Source: Cohnella nanjingensis (GTDB taxonomy: Bacteria; Bacillota; Bacilli; Paenibacillales; Paenibacillaceae). Taken from it: DNA of 64,000 bases. Positions within the stretch are counted from its first letter, which is position 1, and each line of letters starts with the position of its first letter. The stretch covers positions 62,001 to 126,000 of the forward strand of contig NZ_JACJVP010000024.1 of the NCBI RefSeq assembly GCF_014212125.1, read 5' to 3'. Positions 7,943-16,233 of this stretch are shown piece by piece. The position numbers were made by a program, and so were the translations under genes. Below the pieces are notes generated by a model that saw only the letters and a list, made by a program, of their open reading frames with translations, had not been told where the DNA came from and ran no database searches.

Positions 7943-9242
7943 ACATATGAAGAAAGCAGACTTGTTTGTACAAACGCAAAGAAAGTTAACCTACACCTAT
8001 GCTTGGCTGATCATCGTATTTTTGATGTTGTTTTCCTTGATTGTTTCCGTTTTCTTTCTAGGGATGGCTTATCGGGAACAGCGCCAGATTCTCCAGACAA
8101 CTTTGTACGCGACAGAGAATGGAAGCGTGGTGATCCCTAATCTGTCCAACTCCCGCGGCGGCGATTTGTATTTTTTCTATATCGTAGATACCCATGGCAA
8201 CATGATAGCGGGTAGTGAAGCCTTTCCGCAAAACAGGGACGTCAATCTGGAAATGATTGAGCGCTGGCATCCACATCGGGACAAGTTCCGATTGGAATGG
8301 CTGCCGGAGTCCGATAACCACCATGACGCCGAACATTCCAGAGAAAGGGACCAGCTGCTTTTTGTAGGAGCGCGTCCGTTTATGACGGATGACGGGAAGG
8401 AAGCCTTCATCTATACGGCAAAAGATGTGACCTTTTACTTTGAGGCGTTCCAAAATCTTCTCCTGGTGCTTCTCTTTATTCTCGTTCTCTTTCTTATCGC
8501 GTCCATATGGCTAAGCTATTCCATGTCCAAGAAAGCGATGATCCCCATACAACGGGCGTATCGGCAGCAGCAGCAGTTTTTGGCCGATGCGTCACATGAG
8601 CTTCGGACACCTCTGAGCGTTATGAATACATCTTTGGATGTCATCGAACTGGAGAACGGCGAAGACTTCTCTCCCTATACCAGAGAAGTCGTGTCGGATA
8701 TGAAAGAAGAAGTGGGGCGGATGAGCCGAATGGTTCAGCACTTGCTGATGTTGGCCCGTTCCGACTCGGGTTCGGTCGAATTTGAGATGGTTTCCTTCGA
8801 CTTGGTACCGAAGGTCAGCCAATGGGTGCTGGCTTTTGAAGCCGTTGCACACAAGAAGCAGATCATGATTACGACCCGTCTGCCCGAGGAGATGGAGATT
8901 AAGGGAGATATCGAGCGCATCAAGCAGCTGGTGTATATTCTCTTGGACAATGCCATCAAGTACACGTCGGAGAACGGGACGGTTGACGTTGCATTGGGCA
9001 GCAATCCCAAACAGTGGTATCTATCCGTACAGGATACGGGCATCGGGATTCCCGAGGATGGCAAGCAGCGGATTTTCGACCGGTTCTATCGGGTGGAGAA
9101 GCACCGTTCGCGGGAGGAAGGAAGTGCCGGGCTCGGTTTATCGATTGCGAAGTGGATTGTCGAAGCGCATCGGGGATCGATCGAAGTGGAGAGTTCTCTT
9201 GGTGAAGGAAGTACCTTTATTGTGAAGTTCCCCCATGTATAG
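7932..9242 (+). CDS. Membrane sensor histidine kinase of the OmpR-type pair
   Basis: A 436-residue kinase. The start at TTG 7932 overlaps the regulator gene by 11 bp; ATG 7947 is an alternative. A membrane segment lies at about 24-46, an extracellular sensor of about 130 residues follows, and a second membrane segment lies at about 175-200. The dimerisation box DASHELRTPLSVMN carries the phospho-acceptor His (about 222). The ATPase domain shows LLDNAIKYT, DTGIGIP and GLGLSIAKW. The extracellular domain contains an unusual run of charged and His residues around ESDNHHDAEHSRERD, which could sense pH, metal or envelope charge (inference). Confidence 0.94.
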   Translation: MRDKHMKKADLFVQTQRKLTYTYAWLIIVFLMLFSLIVSVFFLGMAYREQRQILQTTLYATENGSVVIPNLSNSRGGDLYFFYIVDTHGNMIAGSEAFPQNRDVNLEMIERWHPHRDKFRLEWLPESDNHHDAEHSRERDQLLFVGARPFMTDDGKEAFIYTAKDVTFYFEAFQNLLLVLLFILVLFLIASIWLSYSMSKKAMIPIQRAYRQQQQFLADASHELRTPLSVMNTSLDVIELENGEDFSPYTREVVSDMKEEVGRMSRMVQHLLMLARSDSGSVEFEMVSFDLVPKVSQWVLAFEAVAHKKQIMITTRLPEEMEIKGDIERIKQLVYILLDNAIKYTSENGTVDVALGSNPKQWYLSVQDTGIGIPEDGKQRIFDRFYRVEKHRSREEGSAGLGLSIAKWIVEAHRGSIEVESSLGEGSTFIVKFPHV

Positions 9243-9248
9243 CATGCT

Positions 9249-9289
9249 GGGCCCTTTCTCATTGCAAATGAGGAAAGGGTCCTTTTTTC
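9249..9289 (+). terminator. Rho-independent terminator after the kinase gene
   Basis: An imperfect long stem (GGGCCCTTTC-TCATT against AATGAGGAAAGGGTCC) is followed by TTTTTT. Confidence 0.8.
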
Positions 9290-9290
9290 A

Positions 9291-9322
9291 TTTACCGTGC
9301 TTTTACTTTTCAGGGCTATAGT
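9291..9322 (+). promoter_or_regulatory. Candidate response-regulator box and promoter of the pspA unit
   Basis: TTTACC (9291-9296), GTGCT, TTTACT (9302-9307) repeat with an 11-bp period, and TATAGT at 9317-9322 serves as -10. The layout matches the box in front of the response-regulator gene at 7202-7234. Confidence 0.65.
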
Positions 9323-9366
9323 GAACGTTGTAGAAAAGATAAATGAAACGAAAGGATGAATGAAGC

Positions 9367-9774
9367 ATGAAATCCGGTAAACCTTGGATGAAGAGAATAC
9401 TTATCACGGCCGGGATCATCGCCATTGTCGGCGTCGGAATAAACTGGGCTATGGAGAGGGACAGGTCCGACGATGATCATGGGAAACGAAATACCGAACA
9501 GTCCATGTCCGTAAGCGCGGGAAAGGGTTGGGGCGGACCCGACGGCCATCATGTAAGAGGGATGGACGGAGAGGGTCACGATCATGAAGGATGGGGTGCC
9601 GGAATGGCCGTCGGCGGAACCATTCTCGCAGCCGGATTGCTATACTGGACCGTCAAGAGAAGAAAGAGATCAAGCGCAATGTTTGCAGCGGATGTAACTC
9701 CTGTGACCCCTTCCACTTCCGATTTCTTAGACCAATGGGAAAAAAATCAAACGAATACAAAGGAGTCGAATTAA
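9367..9774 (+). CDS. Small His/Gly-rich membrane protein, function unknown
   Basis: A 135-residue protein with two predicted membrane segments (about 9-28 and 75-94). The loop between them is rich in His, Asp and Gly (DDDHGK, GPDGHHVRGMDGEGHDHEGW), and the tail is polar. The family was not recognised. It is the first gene of a unit with pspA, which starts 1 bp after its stop codon, and it sits behind the TTTACC-type box. It may be a membrane partner or anchor for the PspA protein, and the His-rich loop could bind metal; both are inference. Confidence 0.75.
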   Translation: MKSGKPWMKRILITAGIIAIVGVGINWAMERDRSDDDHGKRNTEQSMSVSAGKGWGGPDGHHVRGMDGEGHDHEGWGAGMAVGGTILAAGLLYWTVKRRKRSSAMFAADVTPVTPSTSDFLDQWEKNQTNTKESN

Positions 9775-9775
9775 C

Positions 9776-10453
9776 ATGGGTATCTTGAAACGGGTAAAGA
9801 ACTTATTTTTGGCTGAAACGAATGGGTTTTTGGATAAGTATGAACAACCTATCAACATGGTCGATCAATACATTCGCGAGTTCGAACAAGAGCTTGCGAA
9901 AGGACAGGGCGCTTTAGCGAATCAATTGTTTATTGAAAAAAGACAAGCTGCGCTTATTGCAGAGACCGAAACAACCATAGAAAAAAGAGAACGCCAGGCT
10001 AAGCTTGCCGTGAAGCAAGGTGACGATCATATTGCGAAGCTGGCGTTGCAGGATAAACTGCTGCAAGATAAAAAACTGTCTGCCTACCGTGAGCAGTATG
10101 CAACGATTCAGGAGCAAACCAAGGCATTGGAAGAAAAGATTACCCAACTGCTCGTTCAATCAGAAGAATTCAATCACCGCCGGCTTCTGTTGGCTTCTCG
10201 GGTAAATGTCGCCAGCTCCCTTAAGGAGATGAACCAGAGCGTAGTTGCTTTTCAAACGGAGAATGTCACAAAAGGATTCGCTCGCGTGGAAGAGAAAGTA
10301 TTGATGATGGAAGCAGAGGTGGAAGCGATGGCTCATTTTTCTTCGCCAGCCAAGCGATCAGCGCCTCAATATTTGGATCCAAGCCTTACGGCCGATATCG
10401 AAAAAGCCTTGGACGAACTAAAACAACAAGCGCAAGAGCAGATTGAGGTTTAG
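9776..10453 (+). CDS. PspA/IM30 family membrane-stress protein
   Basis: A 225-residue, almost wholly alpha-helical coiled-coil protein (MGILKRVKNLFLAETN start, then Glu/Gln/Lys-rich helices) typical of PspA/IM30. Such proteins assemble on damaged membranes and help maintain the proton gradient. The start codon follows the upstream stop by 1 bp, so the two are translationally coupled. Control by an adjacent OmpR-type two-component system, rather than the LiaRS system usual in Bacillus, is suggested by the shared box at 7202 and 9291. Confidence 0.9.
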   Translation: MGILKRVKNLFLAETNGFLDKYEQPINMVDQYIREFEQELAKGQGALANQLFIEKRQAALIAETETTIEKRERQAKLAVKQGDDHIAKLALQDKLLQDKKLSAYREQYATIQEQTKALEEKITQLLVQSEEFNHRRLLLASRVNVASSLKEMNQSVVAFQTENVTKGFARVEEKVLMMEAEVEAMAHFSSPAKRSAPQYLDPSLTADIEKALDELKQQAQEQIEV

Positions 10454-10472
10454 TGATTCATCCAATGATGGC

Positions 10473-11393
10473 TTATTTCAGGGCATCCCTTATGGGGTGC
10501 CCTGAATTTTTTGCCGTTAGACCCACGGCCTGTATGGCGTCCATTAATAATAAGGATGCCTTGCCCAAGAAGGCTTTATCTTTATAAACGATGCCTAAGG
10601 CTACTACGGGATTCATATCGGCGAAGGGTCTGATGATCAAGGAACCTTCCAGTTCCAGACTGCCGTACATCGGAACAATACCGACGCTGTATGCTTCTTT
10701 GACCATTTGCTGAATCACGAAAAAACTGCCAACCTCATTGCAAGAGGAAGGGTTTTTTCCAGTTAGACAGACCGTCCTCTCCCAGAGCTCCCGGTAGATA
10801 CAAGTAGGCTCTTTGACCAGAACGGTTAGCCCCGCGAGGTCGCCCGTCGCGATGTTATTTCGATTGGCTAACGGGTGATCCGCTCTCATCATTACCCCTA
10901 ATTTTTCCTCGACCAGCGGCTCGAACTCGAGCATAAGGTTTGCCGATGGAGCTGAGCATACGCCGAAGTCCAATTCGCCGGACCGAACCCTCTCCGCGAT
11001 CGATTTGCTGCCGCTCACTTCCATGGTTAACTGCACCTTCGGATGAGTCCTGCAGAAGTTGGCCACGACGGGTGCCAGCTTTTGGCTTGCGATGGGCTCG
11101 ATAGCGGCAAAACGAATGGTCCCGCCATCCCCCTCCGCGATATCGGAGACGGTCTGCCTCATGGATCGGACCGACTTCAGCAATGCCGAGGCCTCATGGT
11201 GAAGCCAACGGCCAGCTTCGGTAACGATCACCCGTTTGCCATCCCGAACGAATAAGGATACGCCCAGATCGGCTTCAAGACGCTGAATCTGAAGGGTTAC
11301 GGTAGAGGGAGCATATTGGAGTTCCTCGGCAGCTTTCTGAAAATGGCCAAGACGCACACAGGCTTCAAAGGTTTTTAAGGCACGTAGATCCAT
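10473..11393 (-). CDS. LysR-family transcriptional regulator
   Basis: About 306 residues from the ATG at 11393, chosen because AAAGGG lies 9 nt upstream; frames reaching 11444 add residues outside the family. The N-terminal winged helix (MDLRALKTFEACVRLGHFQK, then APSTVTLQIQRLEADLG) is standard. The periplasmic-binding-like effector domain covers about 90-295. It is divergent from an MFS transporter gene, the classic arrangement in which LysR controls its neighbour. Confidence 0.92.
   Translation of the reverse strand: MDLRALKTFEACVRLGHFQKAAEELQYAPSTVTLQIQRLEADLGVSLFVRDGKRVIVTEAGRWLHHEASALLKSVRSMRQTVSDIAEGDGGTIRFAAIEPIASQKLAPVVANFCRTHPKVQLTMEVSGSKSIAERVRSGELDFGVCSAPSANLMLEFEPLVEEKLGVMMRADHPLANRNNIATGDLAGLTVLVKEPTCIYRELWERTVCLTGKNPSSCNEVGSFFVIQQMVKEAYSVGIVPMYGSLELEGSLIIRPFADMNPVVALGIVYKDKAFLGKASLLLMDAIQAVGLTAKNSGHPIRDALK
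10479..10512 (+). terminator. Terminator of the pspA unit, lying inside the 3' end of the LysR gene
   Basis: TCAGGGCATCCC pairs with GGGGTGCCCTGA across TTAT, followed by ATTTTTT on the + strand. It overlaps the last codons of the convergent LysR gene, so the same bases serve as coding sequence and terminator. Confidence 0.75.
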
Positions 11394-11416
11394 GTTCATC
11401 ACCCTTTGTTTAAGAA

Positions 11417-11424
11417 ATTCGAAT
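11417..11424. promoter_or_regulatory. Possible LysR operator in the divergent intergenic region
   Basis: ATTCGAAT is a perfect 8-bp palindrome 24 bp upstream of the LysR start, within the only intergenic region shared with the MFS gene. It has the T-N-A character of LysR boxes, but this is weak evidence alone. Confidence 0.3.
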
Positions 11425-11507
11425 AATACATTCATATAATTCAATTTTACAAAACATTTGCATCCATTTACACTGGTCTCAACAAATATTTTGAGGAGAA
11501 ATCGAGT

Positions 11508-12770
11508 ATGGGCAATAAACCCGCATTCAACTGGATCACCCTGTGGGCATCGCTCCTATTTATCGTCATCCTTGGATTTTCCCGGCTCTCCTACGGAATG
11601 TTCTTGCCGGGGATACAAAGAGAGATCGGGGGGAGCTACGGTCAACTGGGCATATTGGGCACGGTCAACTTCATCGGTTATTTAATCGGGACGTTGTGTC
11701 TGTCGCCTTTGATTTCACGGTTCCCTGATCGAAAACATGTCATCAATCGAATGACATGCTTTTTGCTCGGAGCGGCTATGATCGGCTCGGCATTCAGTTA
11801 TCACTCCATTCAACTCGGGCTATGGCGTTTCGTGATTGGTTGGCTGTCGGCCTTCGCCACGGTGCTTGTGCTGTCCATTGCGATGGACGCCGTTCGACCG
11901 GCGGAGCGGGGAGTGGCTTCGGGCCTGATATGGCTGGGCGGTTCCGCCGGGATTCTAGTGACGGGCTTATTCGCCCCCTTTACCATAGATCCTTCTCGCT
12001 TGGAGGGATGGCGGTATGCTTGGGCGGCCATGGGGGTATTCGGTATAGTTGCCGCGCTCGGTTTTGAGTATGTAACCAAAAAGCGGGGAGTCGAAAGAAT
12101 GTCCTCGCCGACGGAATCCAATCCACGAGTCCAAGGGCGCGTGAATGTGTACAGTCTCCTGTTTAGCCCTAAGAAGCTCTTGTTCTTGGTCGGTTCTTAT
12201 TTCTTCTTCGGGTGGGGATACATCATCTATTTCACCTTTTTGATTCCCTATCTAGTGAGTAAAGGCATTCCGTCCCTTTATGCCGGGTTCATTTGGTCGG
12301 GTATCGGATTCGCCGGTCTATTTAACGGATGGATTGGAGGCAAGGCCATCGATCGATGGCCGAGCGGGTATACGCTTGCGTCGGGGTTAGCCTTGGGAAC
12401 GGTCGGCGTGATTGGCGTAACCACCGATCATATTATCATCACTTCGATAGGCGCGATAACGATAGGGTTGGTCTCCTTCATTACCCCGCCGCTGATGACG
12501 ACTGCACTTCTTCGGCGTCATGTCCCTCATCGCGCATATGCGGCATGCCTTAGTATCGCCACCGCTTTTTTTGCGTCGGGGCAAATTATCGGCCCTATCG
12601 TTGGAGGGGTGGTGGTCGAACGGTACGGTTTACAATCGGGCGTAGCGTCCGGCGCTATCTTCATGGCGATTTCCGCCGCGTTGGCTTGCGTGTATGGATA
12701 CAAACAACGTATCCCGGCGGCTGAAATAAAAAACACAACGGAGACAATACCTGTCACCAATAGCGATTAA
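11508..12770 (+). CDS. MFS transporter, YbfB/YjiJ or CynX-like group
   Basis: A 420-residue protein with about 12 membrane segments and a central cytoplasmic loop near residue 200. ATG 11508 follows GAGGAG. The pattern RLSYGMFLPGIQREIGG near the N-terminus and DAVRPAERGVASGLIW in the first half are typical of the YbfB/YjiJ-like MFS group, usually proton-coupled exporters or organic-anion carriers. It is divergent from the LysR regulator. A hydrolase gene follows 48 bp downstream, perhaps in the same unit. Confidence 0.88.
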   Translation: MGNKPAFNWITLWASLLFIVILGFSRLSYGMFLPGIQREIGGSYGQLGILGTVNFIGYLIGTLCLSPLISRFPDRKHVINRMTCFLLGAAMIGSAFSYHSIQLGLWRFVIGWLSAFATVLVLSIAMDAVRPAERGVASGLIWLGGSAGILVTGLFAPFTIDPSRLEGWRYAWAAMGVFGIVAALGFEYVTKKRGVERMSSPTESNPRVQGRVNVYSLLFSPKKLLFLVGSYFFFGWGYIIYFTFLIPYLVSKGIPSLYAGFIWSGIGFAGLFNGWIGGKAIDRWPSGYTLASGLALGTVGVIGVTTDHIIITSIGAITIGLVSFITPPLMTTALLRRHVPHRAYAACLSIATAFFASGQIIGPIVGGVVVERYGLQSGVASGAIFMAISAALACVYGYKQRIPAAEIKNTTETIPVTNSD

Positions 12771-12818
12771 AATAAATGGAGCAAGGCTAAGCTTCACGAT
12801 GAGGGGAGAGTTACGACG

Positions 12819-13619
12819 ATGTTGAATTCTCATTCGGCCGAGAGGAAATATTTTAACTCGGGCCATCTCCGGCTTTCATACCTTGACTTTGGCGGAGATA
12901 GCGAGCAAGTGCTTGTTATGTTGCATGGGTACATGGCCAATGCAAGGACCTTTTCGGAGTTGGCCGTGCGATTCAAGGATTGGCGGGTTATCGCTTTAGA
13001 TCAACGTGGACACGGTTGGAGCGACCATCCTCCAGGGCAAGAATACGCAAGGAATGATTACGTAAATGATATTCTGAGCCTGGTTCGGACGGAACTTGGG
13101 GGACAGCCTGTAACGATCCTGGGGCATTCCCTGGGCGGATTGAATGCTTATCAATTCGCCGCTCGTTATCCTGAACTGGTCAACACCGTGATTGTGGAGG
13201 ACATCGGCGCGGAAATTAACGCCGATTTCTCCTTTGCAGCCAAGCTTCCGCACCGATCGGCTTCCCTAAAGGAACTGAGAGAATCGCTTGAAAACGCCGG
13301 GCTTCGGGCGATTGATTATTTTGCTGAAAGCGTGCTGGAGGATGAATGGGGGTGGGGATTCCGAACGGACTTGAAGGGGCTTCAGATATCCGTTCCCCAA
13401 TCCAACGGGGTTTGGTGGGAAGATTGGTTAGGCTCGAGTTGCCCGATTCTGCTGATTCATGGCGGGAAGAGCTTCATTCTTGACGCCGACCAGGCGAAAC
13501 GGATGGAAGCGAAAAGGCCGAATACCAAGCTTATCGTCTTCGAACAATGCGGTCACGGCGTCCACTCCGATGATATAAACGGTTTTTATCATGCGGTGAA
13601 CGATTTTCTGGCAAAATAA
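12819..13619 (+). CDS. Alpha/beta-fold hydrolase
   Basis: A 266-residue alpha/beta hydrolase. The nucleophile elbow GHSLGG places the catalytic Ser at about 104, the oxyanion stretch is LHGYMANART, and the likely catalytic His is in CGHGVHSDD (about 246). There is no signal peptide, so it is cytoplasmic. It lies close behind the MFS gene and 12 bp before a DinB gene; MFS, hydrolase and DinB may be co-transcribed. The substrate is unknown; esterases and C-C hydrolases share this outline. Confidence 0.88.
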   Translation: MLNSHSAERKYFNSGHLRLSYLDFGGDSEQVLVMLHGYMANARTFSELAVRFKDWRVIALDQRGHGWSDHPPGQEYARNDYVNDILSLVRTELGGQPVTILGHSLGGLNAYQFAARYPELVNTVIVEDIGAEINADFSFAAKLPHRSASLKELRESLENAGLRAIDYFAESVLEDEWGWGFRTDLKGLQISVPQSNGVWWEDWLGSSCPILLIHGGKSFILDADQAKRMEAKRPNTKLIVFEQCGHGVHSDDINGFYHAVNDFLAK

Positions 13620-13631
13620 GGGGATGAAAAG

Positions 13632-14129
13632 ATGTATAGGACAGTCGGGGATTTTATCGCCGAATGGAAGAATGAAGCCGCATTAACCCAGAAGGTGTTA
13701 GACGGCTTGACAGATGAATCGCTCTTGCGGCAGGTCTATCCGGAAGGGCGCACGTTAGGAAGGATTGCGTGGCATTTTGTTGCGAATATCCCGGATTATC
13801 TCACGGAATTTGGAGTCTCGATAGCCAAAGTGCCAAATCCGAACGAAGTACCGTCTGCAAAGGAAATCGCGGAAACCTTTAAAACGGTAAGCGCTCATGT
13901 AGCGAACGCTCTTCAAGAGCAATGGACAGACGATACGTTGAAGCAAATCCAAAATTCATTCGGAAGAATGGAGTCGAACGCTACGATTTTTATGGGATTG
14001 ATCAAACACATCGTTCATCATCGGGGTCAGGTTACGGTTCTGATGCGCCAAGCGGGATTGCCTATCCCTGCGGTATATGGGCCTTCGAAGGAAGGTTGGG
14101 CGAAATTGGGGGTGACGGCACCGCTTTGA
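13632..14129 (+). CDS. DinB/YfiT-family protein
   Basis: A 165-residue four-helix protein. Two metal-ligand positions of the DinB fold are visible: AWHFVANI and the C-terminal HIVHHRGQ. Family members bind a divalent metal and some transfer small thiols such as bacillithiol. ATG 13632 follows AAGGGG. It lies 12 bp after the hydrolase gene. Confidence 0.88.
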   Translation: MYRTVGDFIAEWKNEAALTQKVLDGLTDESLLRQVYPEGRTLGRIAWHFVANIPDYLTEFGVSIAKVPNPNEVPSAKEIAETFKTVSAHVANALQEQWTDDTLKQIQNSFGRMESNATIFMGLIKHIVHHRGQVTVLMRQAGLPIPAVYGPSKEGWAKLGVTAPL

Positions 14130-14150
14130 GTAAACGTTCGCAGATACAAT

Positions 14151-14180
14151 GGAAGGACACCCGCTCGGGTGTTCTTTCCA
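14151..14180 (+). terminator. Rho-independent terminator
   Basis: GGAAGGACACCC pairs with GGGTGTTCTTTCC across GCTC. It ends the MFS-hydrolase-DinB run. Confidence 0.6.
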
Positions 14181-14222
14181 TTTCGCCTACAGAAGATATA
14201 ATGAGGAGGGGGGGGAAAGAAC

Positions 14223-14993
14223 ATGCACACGATAGAGAGCTTAATGAAGCAATTAGAGCAGCTGGACATTGACGGCAAAGGGACGTTGTTGGTCCATTCT
14301 TCTATGAAAAGCATGGGGCTAGTCGAGGGTGGCGCGGATACAATTTTGAATGCGTTTACGGAATATATGAAGGATGGGCTGCTGGTGTTGCCCACCCATA
14401 CGTGGTCCTACATCAATGCGGATAACCCGAGATTTTACGTGGATGAGTCACCTTCCTGCGTCGGGATCCTACCCGAACTTTTTCGCAAACGGCCCGGCGT
14501 GGCGCGTTCGCTGCATCCCACTCATTCGGTGGCGGCATTAGGTCGGGATTCATTAGCGTTCACAAACGACGATCATCGTTTCGATACTCCATGCGCTAGA
14601 GGTTCCGCCTGGGGGAAGCTGCTCGACCGAAGGGCGACCATCTTGTTAGTAGGGGTAGATTTGACGCGTAACACTTTCATTCATGGAATCGAAGAATGGG
14701 TGGACATCCCGGGCAGGTTAACGGATGATCATGAGATGCTTTACACGGTTTTACCCGATGGGACAGAGATCCCCGTACCTTCCCGCAGACATTGCGGGTT
14801 GTCGTGGTCGGACCATTTTTGGAAGGTAGACGAGGTCCTTGAAAGGAAAGGCGCGATGCATAAGGGATGGCTTGGCGATGCGGTTGTAAGGGTTTGCGAC
14901 GCGGCCGCGGTGGCGAAAGTCATCACTGAAATGCTCAGGGACAATCCGGATTTGTTTTCGGATAATCATCCCTTGGATCATGAATATGGATGA
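14223..14993 (+). CDS. AAC(3)-family N-acetyltransferase
   Basis: A 256-residue member of the aminoglycoside 3-N-acetyltransferase fold family (YokD/FrbF group). Recognisable blocks are LLVHSSMKSMG (about 20-30), LPTHTWSY, the LHPTHSVAALG stretch and PCARGSAWGKLL. ATG 14223 follows a GGAGGGGGGG ribosome site. Many chromosomal members have unknown acyl-acceptors, so antibiotic modification should not be assumed. It is flanked by a terminator upstream and a recurring element downstream, so it is probably monocistronic. Confidence 0.88.
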   Translation: MHTIESLMKQLEQLDIDGKGTLLVHSSMKSMGLVEGGADTILNAFTEYMKDGLLVLPTHTWSYINADNPRFYVDESPSCVGILPELFRKRPGVARSLHPTHSVAALGRDSLAFTNDDHRFDTPCARGSAWGKLLDRRATILLVGVDLTRNTFIHGIEEWVDIPGRLTDDHEMLYTVLPDGTEIPVPSRRHCGLSWSDHFWKVDEVLERKGAMHKGWLGDAVVRVCDAAAVAKVITEMLRDNPDLFSDNHPLDHEYG

Positions 14994-14997
14994 TGAA

Positions 14998-15056
14998 AGG
15001 GCCGTCCGGTAACGGATGGCCCTAAAACTTGCCGTTACAGACAGCGCGGGGAACCG
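14998..15056 (+). repeat. Recurring intergenic element, copy B (hairpin plus tail)
   Basis: A hairpin AGGGCCGTCC-GGTAAC-GGATGGCCCT (14998-15023) is followed by TAAAACTTGCCGTTACAG and ACAGCGCGGGGAACCG. The 3' tail is nearly identical to copy C at 37021-37079, about 22 kb away. It starts 5 bp after the acetyltransferase stop codon and may double as a terminator. Confidence 0.75.
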
Positions 15057-15148
15057 AAGGTGCTTTTACCGGGCGATGCGGATTAATCGGGGGGAACAAG
15101 AATAATGTTGACGGCGAATGAAAGCGGTGTTATCTTAAGGTTAATAAA

Positions 15149-15162
15149 TTAAATCGATTTAA
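15149..15162. promoter_or_regulatory. LacI-family operator, site 1
   Basis: TTAAATCGATTTAA is a perfect 14-bp palindrome centred on CG, the form expected for LacI/GalR regulators. It lies 15 bp upstream of the LacI start codon and overlaps the ribosome-site region, suggesting autorepression. The same palindrome recurs at 16234. Confidence 0.75.
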
Positions 15163-15176
15163 AAGGTGATTTTATT

Positions 15177-16202
15177 ATGAGCAGTGGCAACGGTCATACG
15201 ACGATGAAGGATGTCGCTAGGTTGGCTGGGGTATCTCCTGCAACGGTTTCATTGGCTCTCGGAAATGATCCTCGCGTCAATATTAAGACGCGCAAACTTG
15301 TTAGAGAAGCGGCGGATAAGCTACGCTATATCCCCAATGAGATAGGTAGAAGCCTGCGATCCCAGAAGACGGAGACGATCGCGCTAGTCATCCCGCACAC
15401 GTCTCAGCACGTATTTTCTCATCCCTATTTTGCCAAGCTTTTAGAAGGGATTACGGAAGTGCTAAACGAAAACGGATACAACTTGCTTCTATCCACGACT
15501 GCGGAAGAGAATGACGAGCAATCCGCGTACGAGAAAGTTCTTCGAAACCGGAGAGCCGACGGTGTTATCGTATCGTCAGCCTCGTTGTTTGATCGGAATT
15601 TCCTGCGATTGGTCGACTCCGGTTTTCCGGTCGTGTACCTTGGGCCTTGGACTAACAATGACATCTATACCGTCGAGAGAGACGATGTAATGGGAGCCTT
15701 CTCTGCTACGGATCACCTGCTGAAGCTTGGGAGGCGTAAGATTGTCCACTTCACAGGTCCCTTGAACCACCAAGTCGGGCGAGATCGGTTGGAAGGCTAT
15801 CGGCTCGCCCATCAACAGAATCAGGTGCCTGTCAACGAGGAGCTCGTCATCGAGAAAGATTTGTCCGTGAATGCGGGATATGAAGGGGTGACAGAACTGC
15901 TTGATCGCCAGATCCCTTTCGATGCTTTATTCGCGGGCAACGACTTGATGGCCATTGGGGCGATGAAGCAATTGTTGGAGAGAGGGATTAAGGTTCCGGA
16001 ACAAATCTCGGTAGTGGGGTTCGACGATATCGATATGGCCAGTATGTTTCATCCGACGTTAACGACAGTACACCAGCCCATGAAGCAAACGGGTATCCTT
16101 GCGGCACAGAAATTACTTGGTGTTTTGAATGGGCGAGAGGACATCGAGAAGAAAACGGTTCTGCAAACGAAATTAATGATCAGGGAATCTTGCGGAGGGT
16201 AA
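15177..16202 (+). CDS. LacI-family transcriptional regulator
   Basis: A 341-residue repressor. The N-terminal helix-turn-helix and hinge (TTMKDVARLAGVSPATVSLA, then the hinge helix ending IGRSLRSQKT) are complete. The sugar-binding core (about 65-330) contains the typical DALFAGNDLMAIGAMKQL and SVVGFDDIDMA blocks. The identical palindromes before it and before the following importer gene indicate that it represses itself and the operon until its sugar ligand appears. Confidence 0.94.
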   Translation: MSSGNGHTTMKDVARLAGVSPATVSLALGNDPRVNIKTRKLVREAADKLRYIPNEIGRSLRSQKTETIALVIPHTSQHVFSHPYFAKLLEGITEVLNENGYNLLLSTTAEENDEQSAYEKVLRNRRADGVIVSSASLFDRNFLRLVDSGFPVVYLGPWTNNDIYTVERDDVMGAFSATDHLLKLGRRKIVHFTGPLNHQVGRDRLEGYRLAHQQNQVPVNEELVIEKDLSVNAGYEGVTELLDRQIPFDALFAGNDLMAIGAMKQLLERGIKVPEQISVVGFDDIDMASMFHPTLTTVHQPMKQTGILAAQKLLGVLNGREDIEKKTVLQTKLMIRESCGG

Positions 16203-16233
16203 AAAAGATCTTCCGTAATTTTTTACTCAATAT

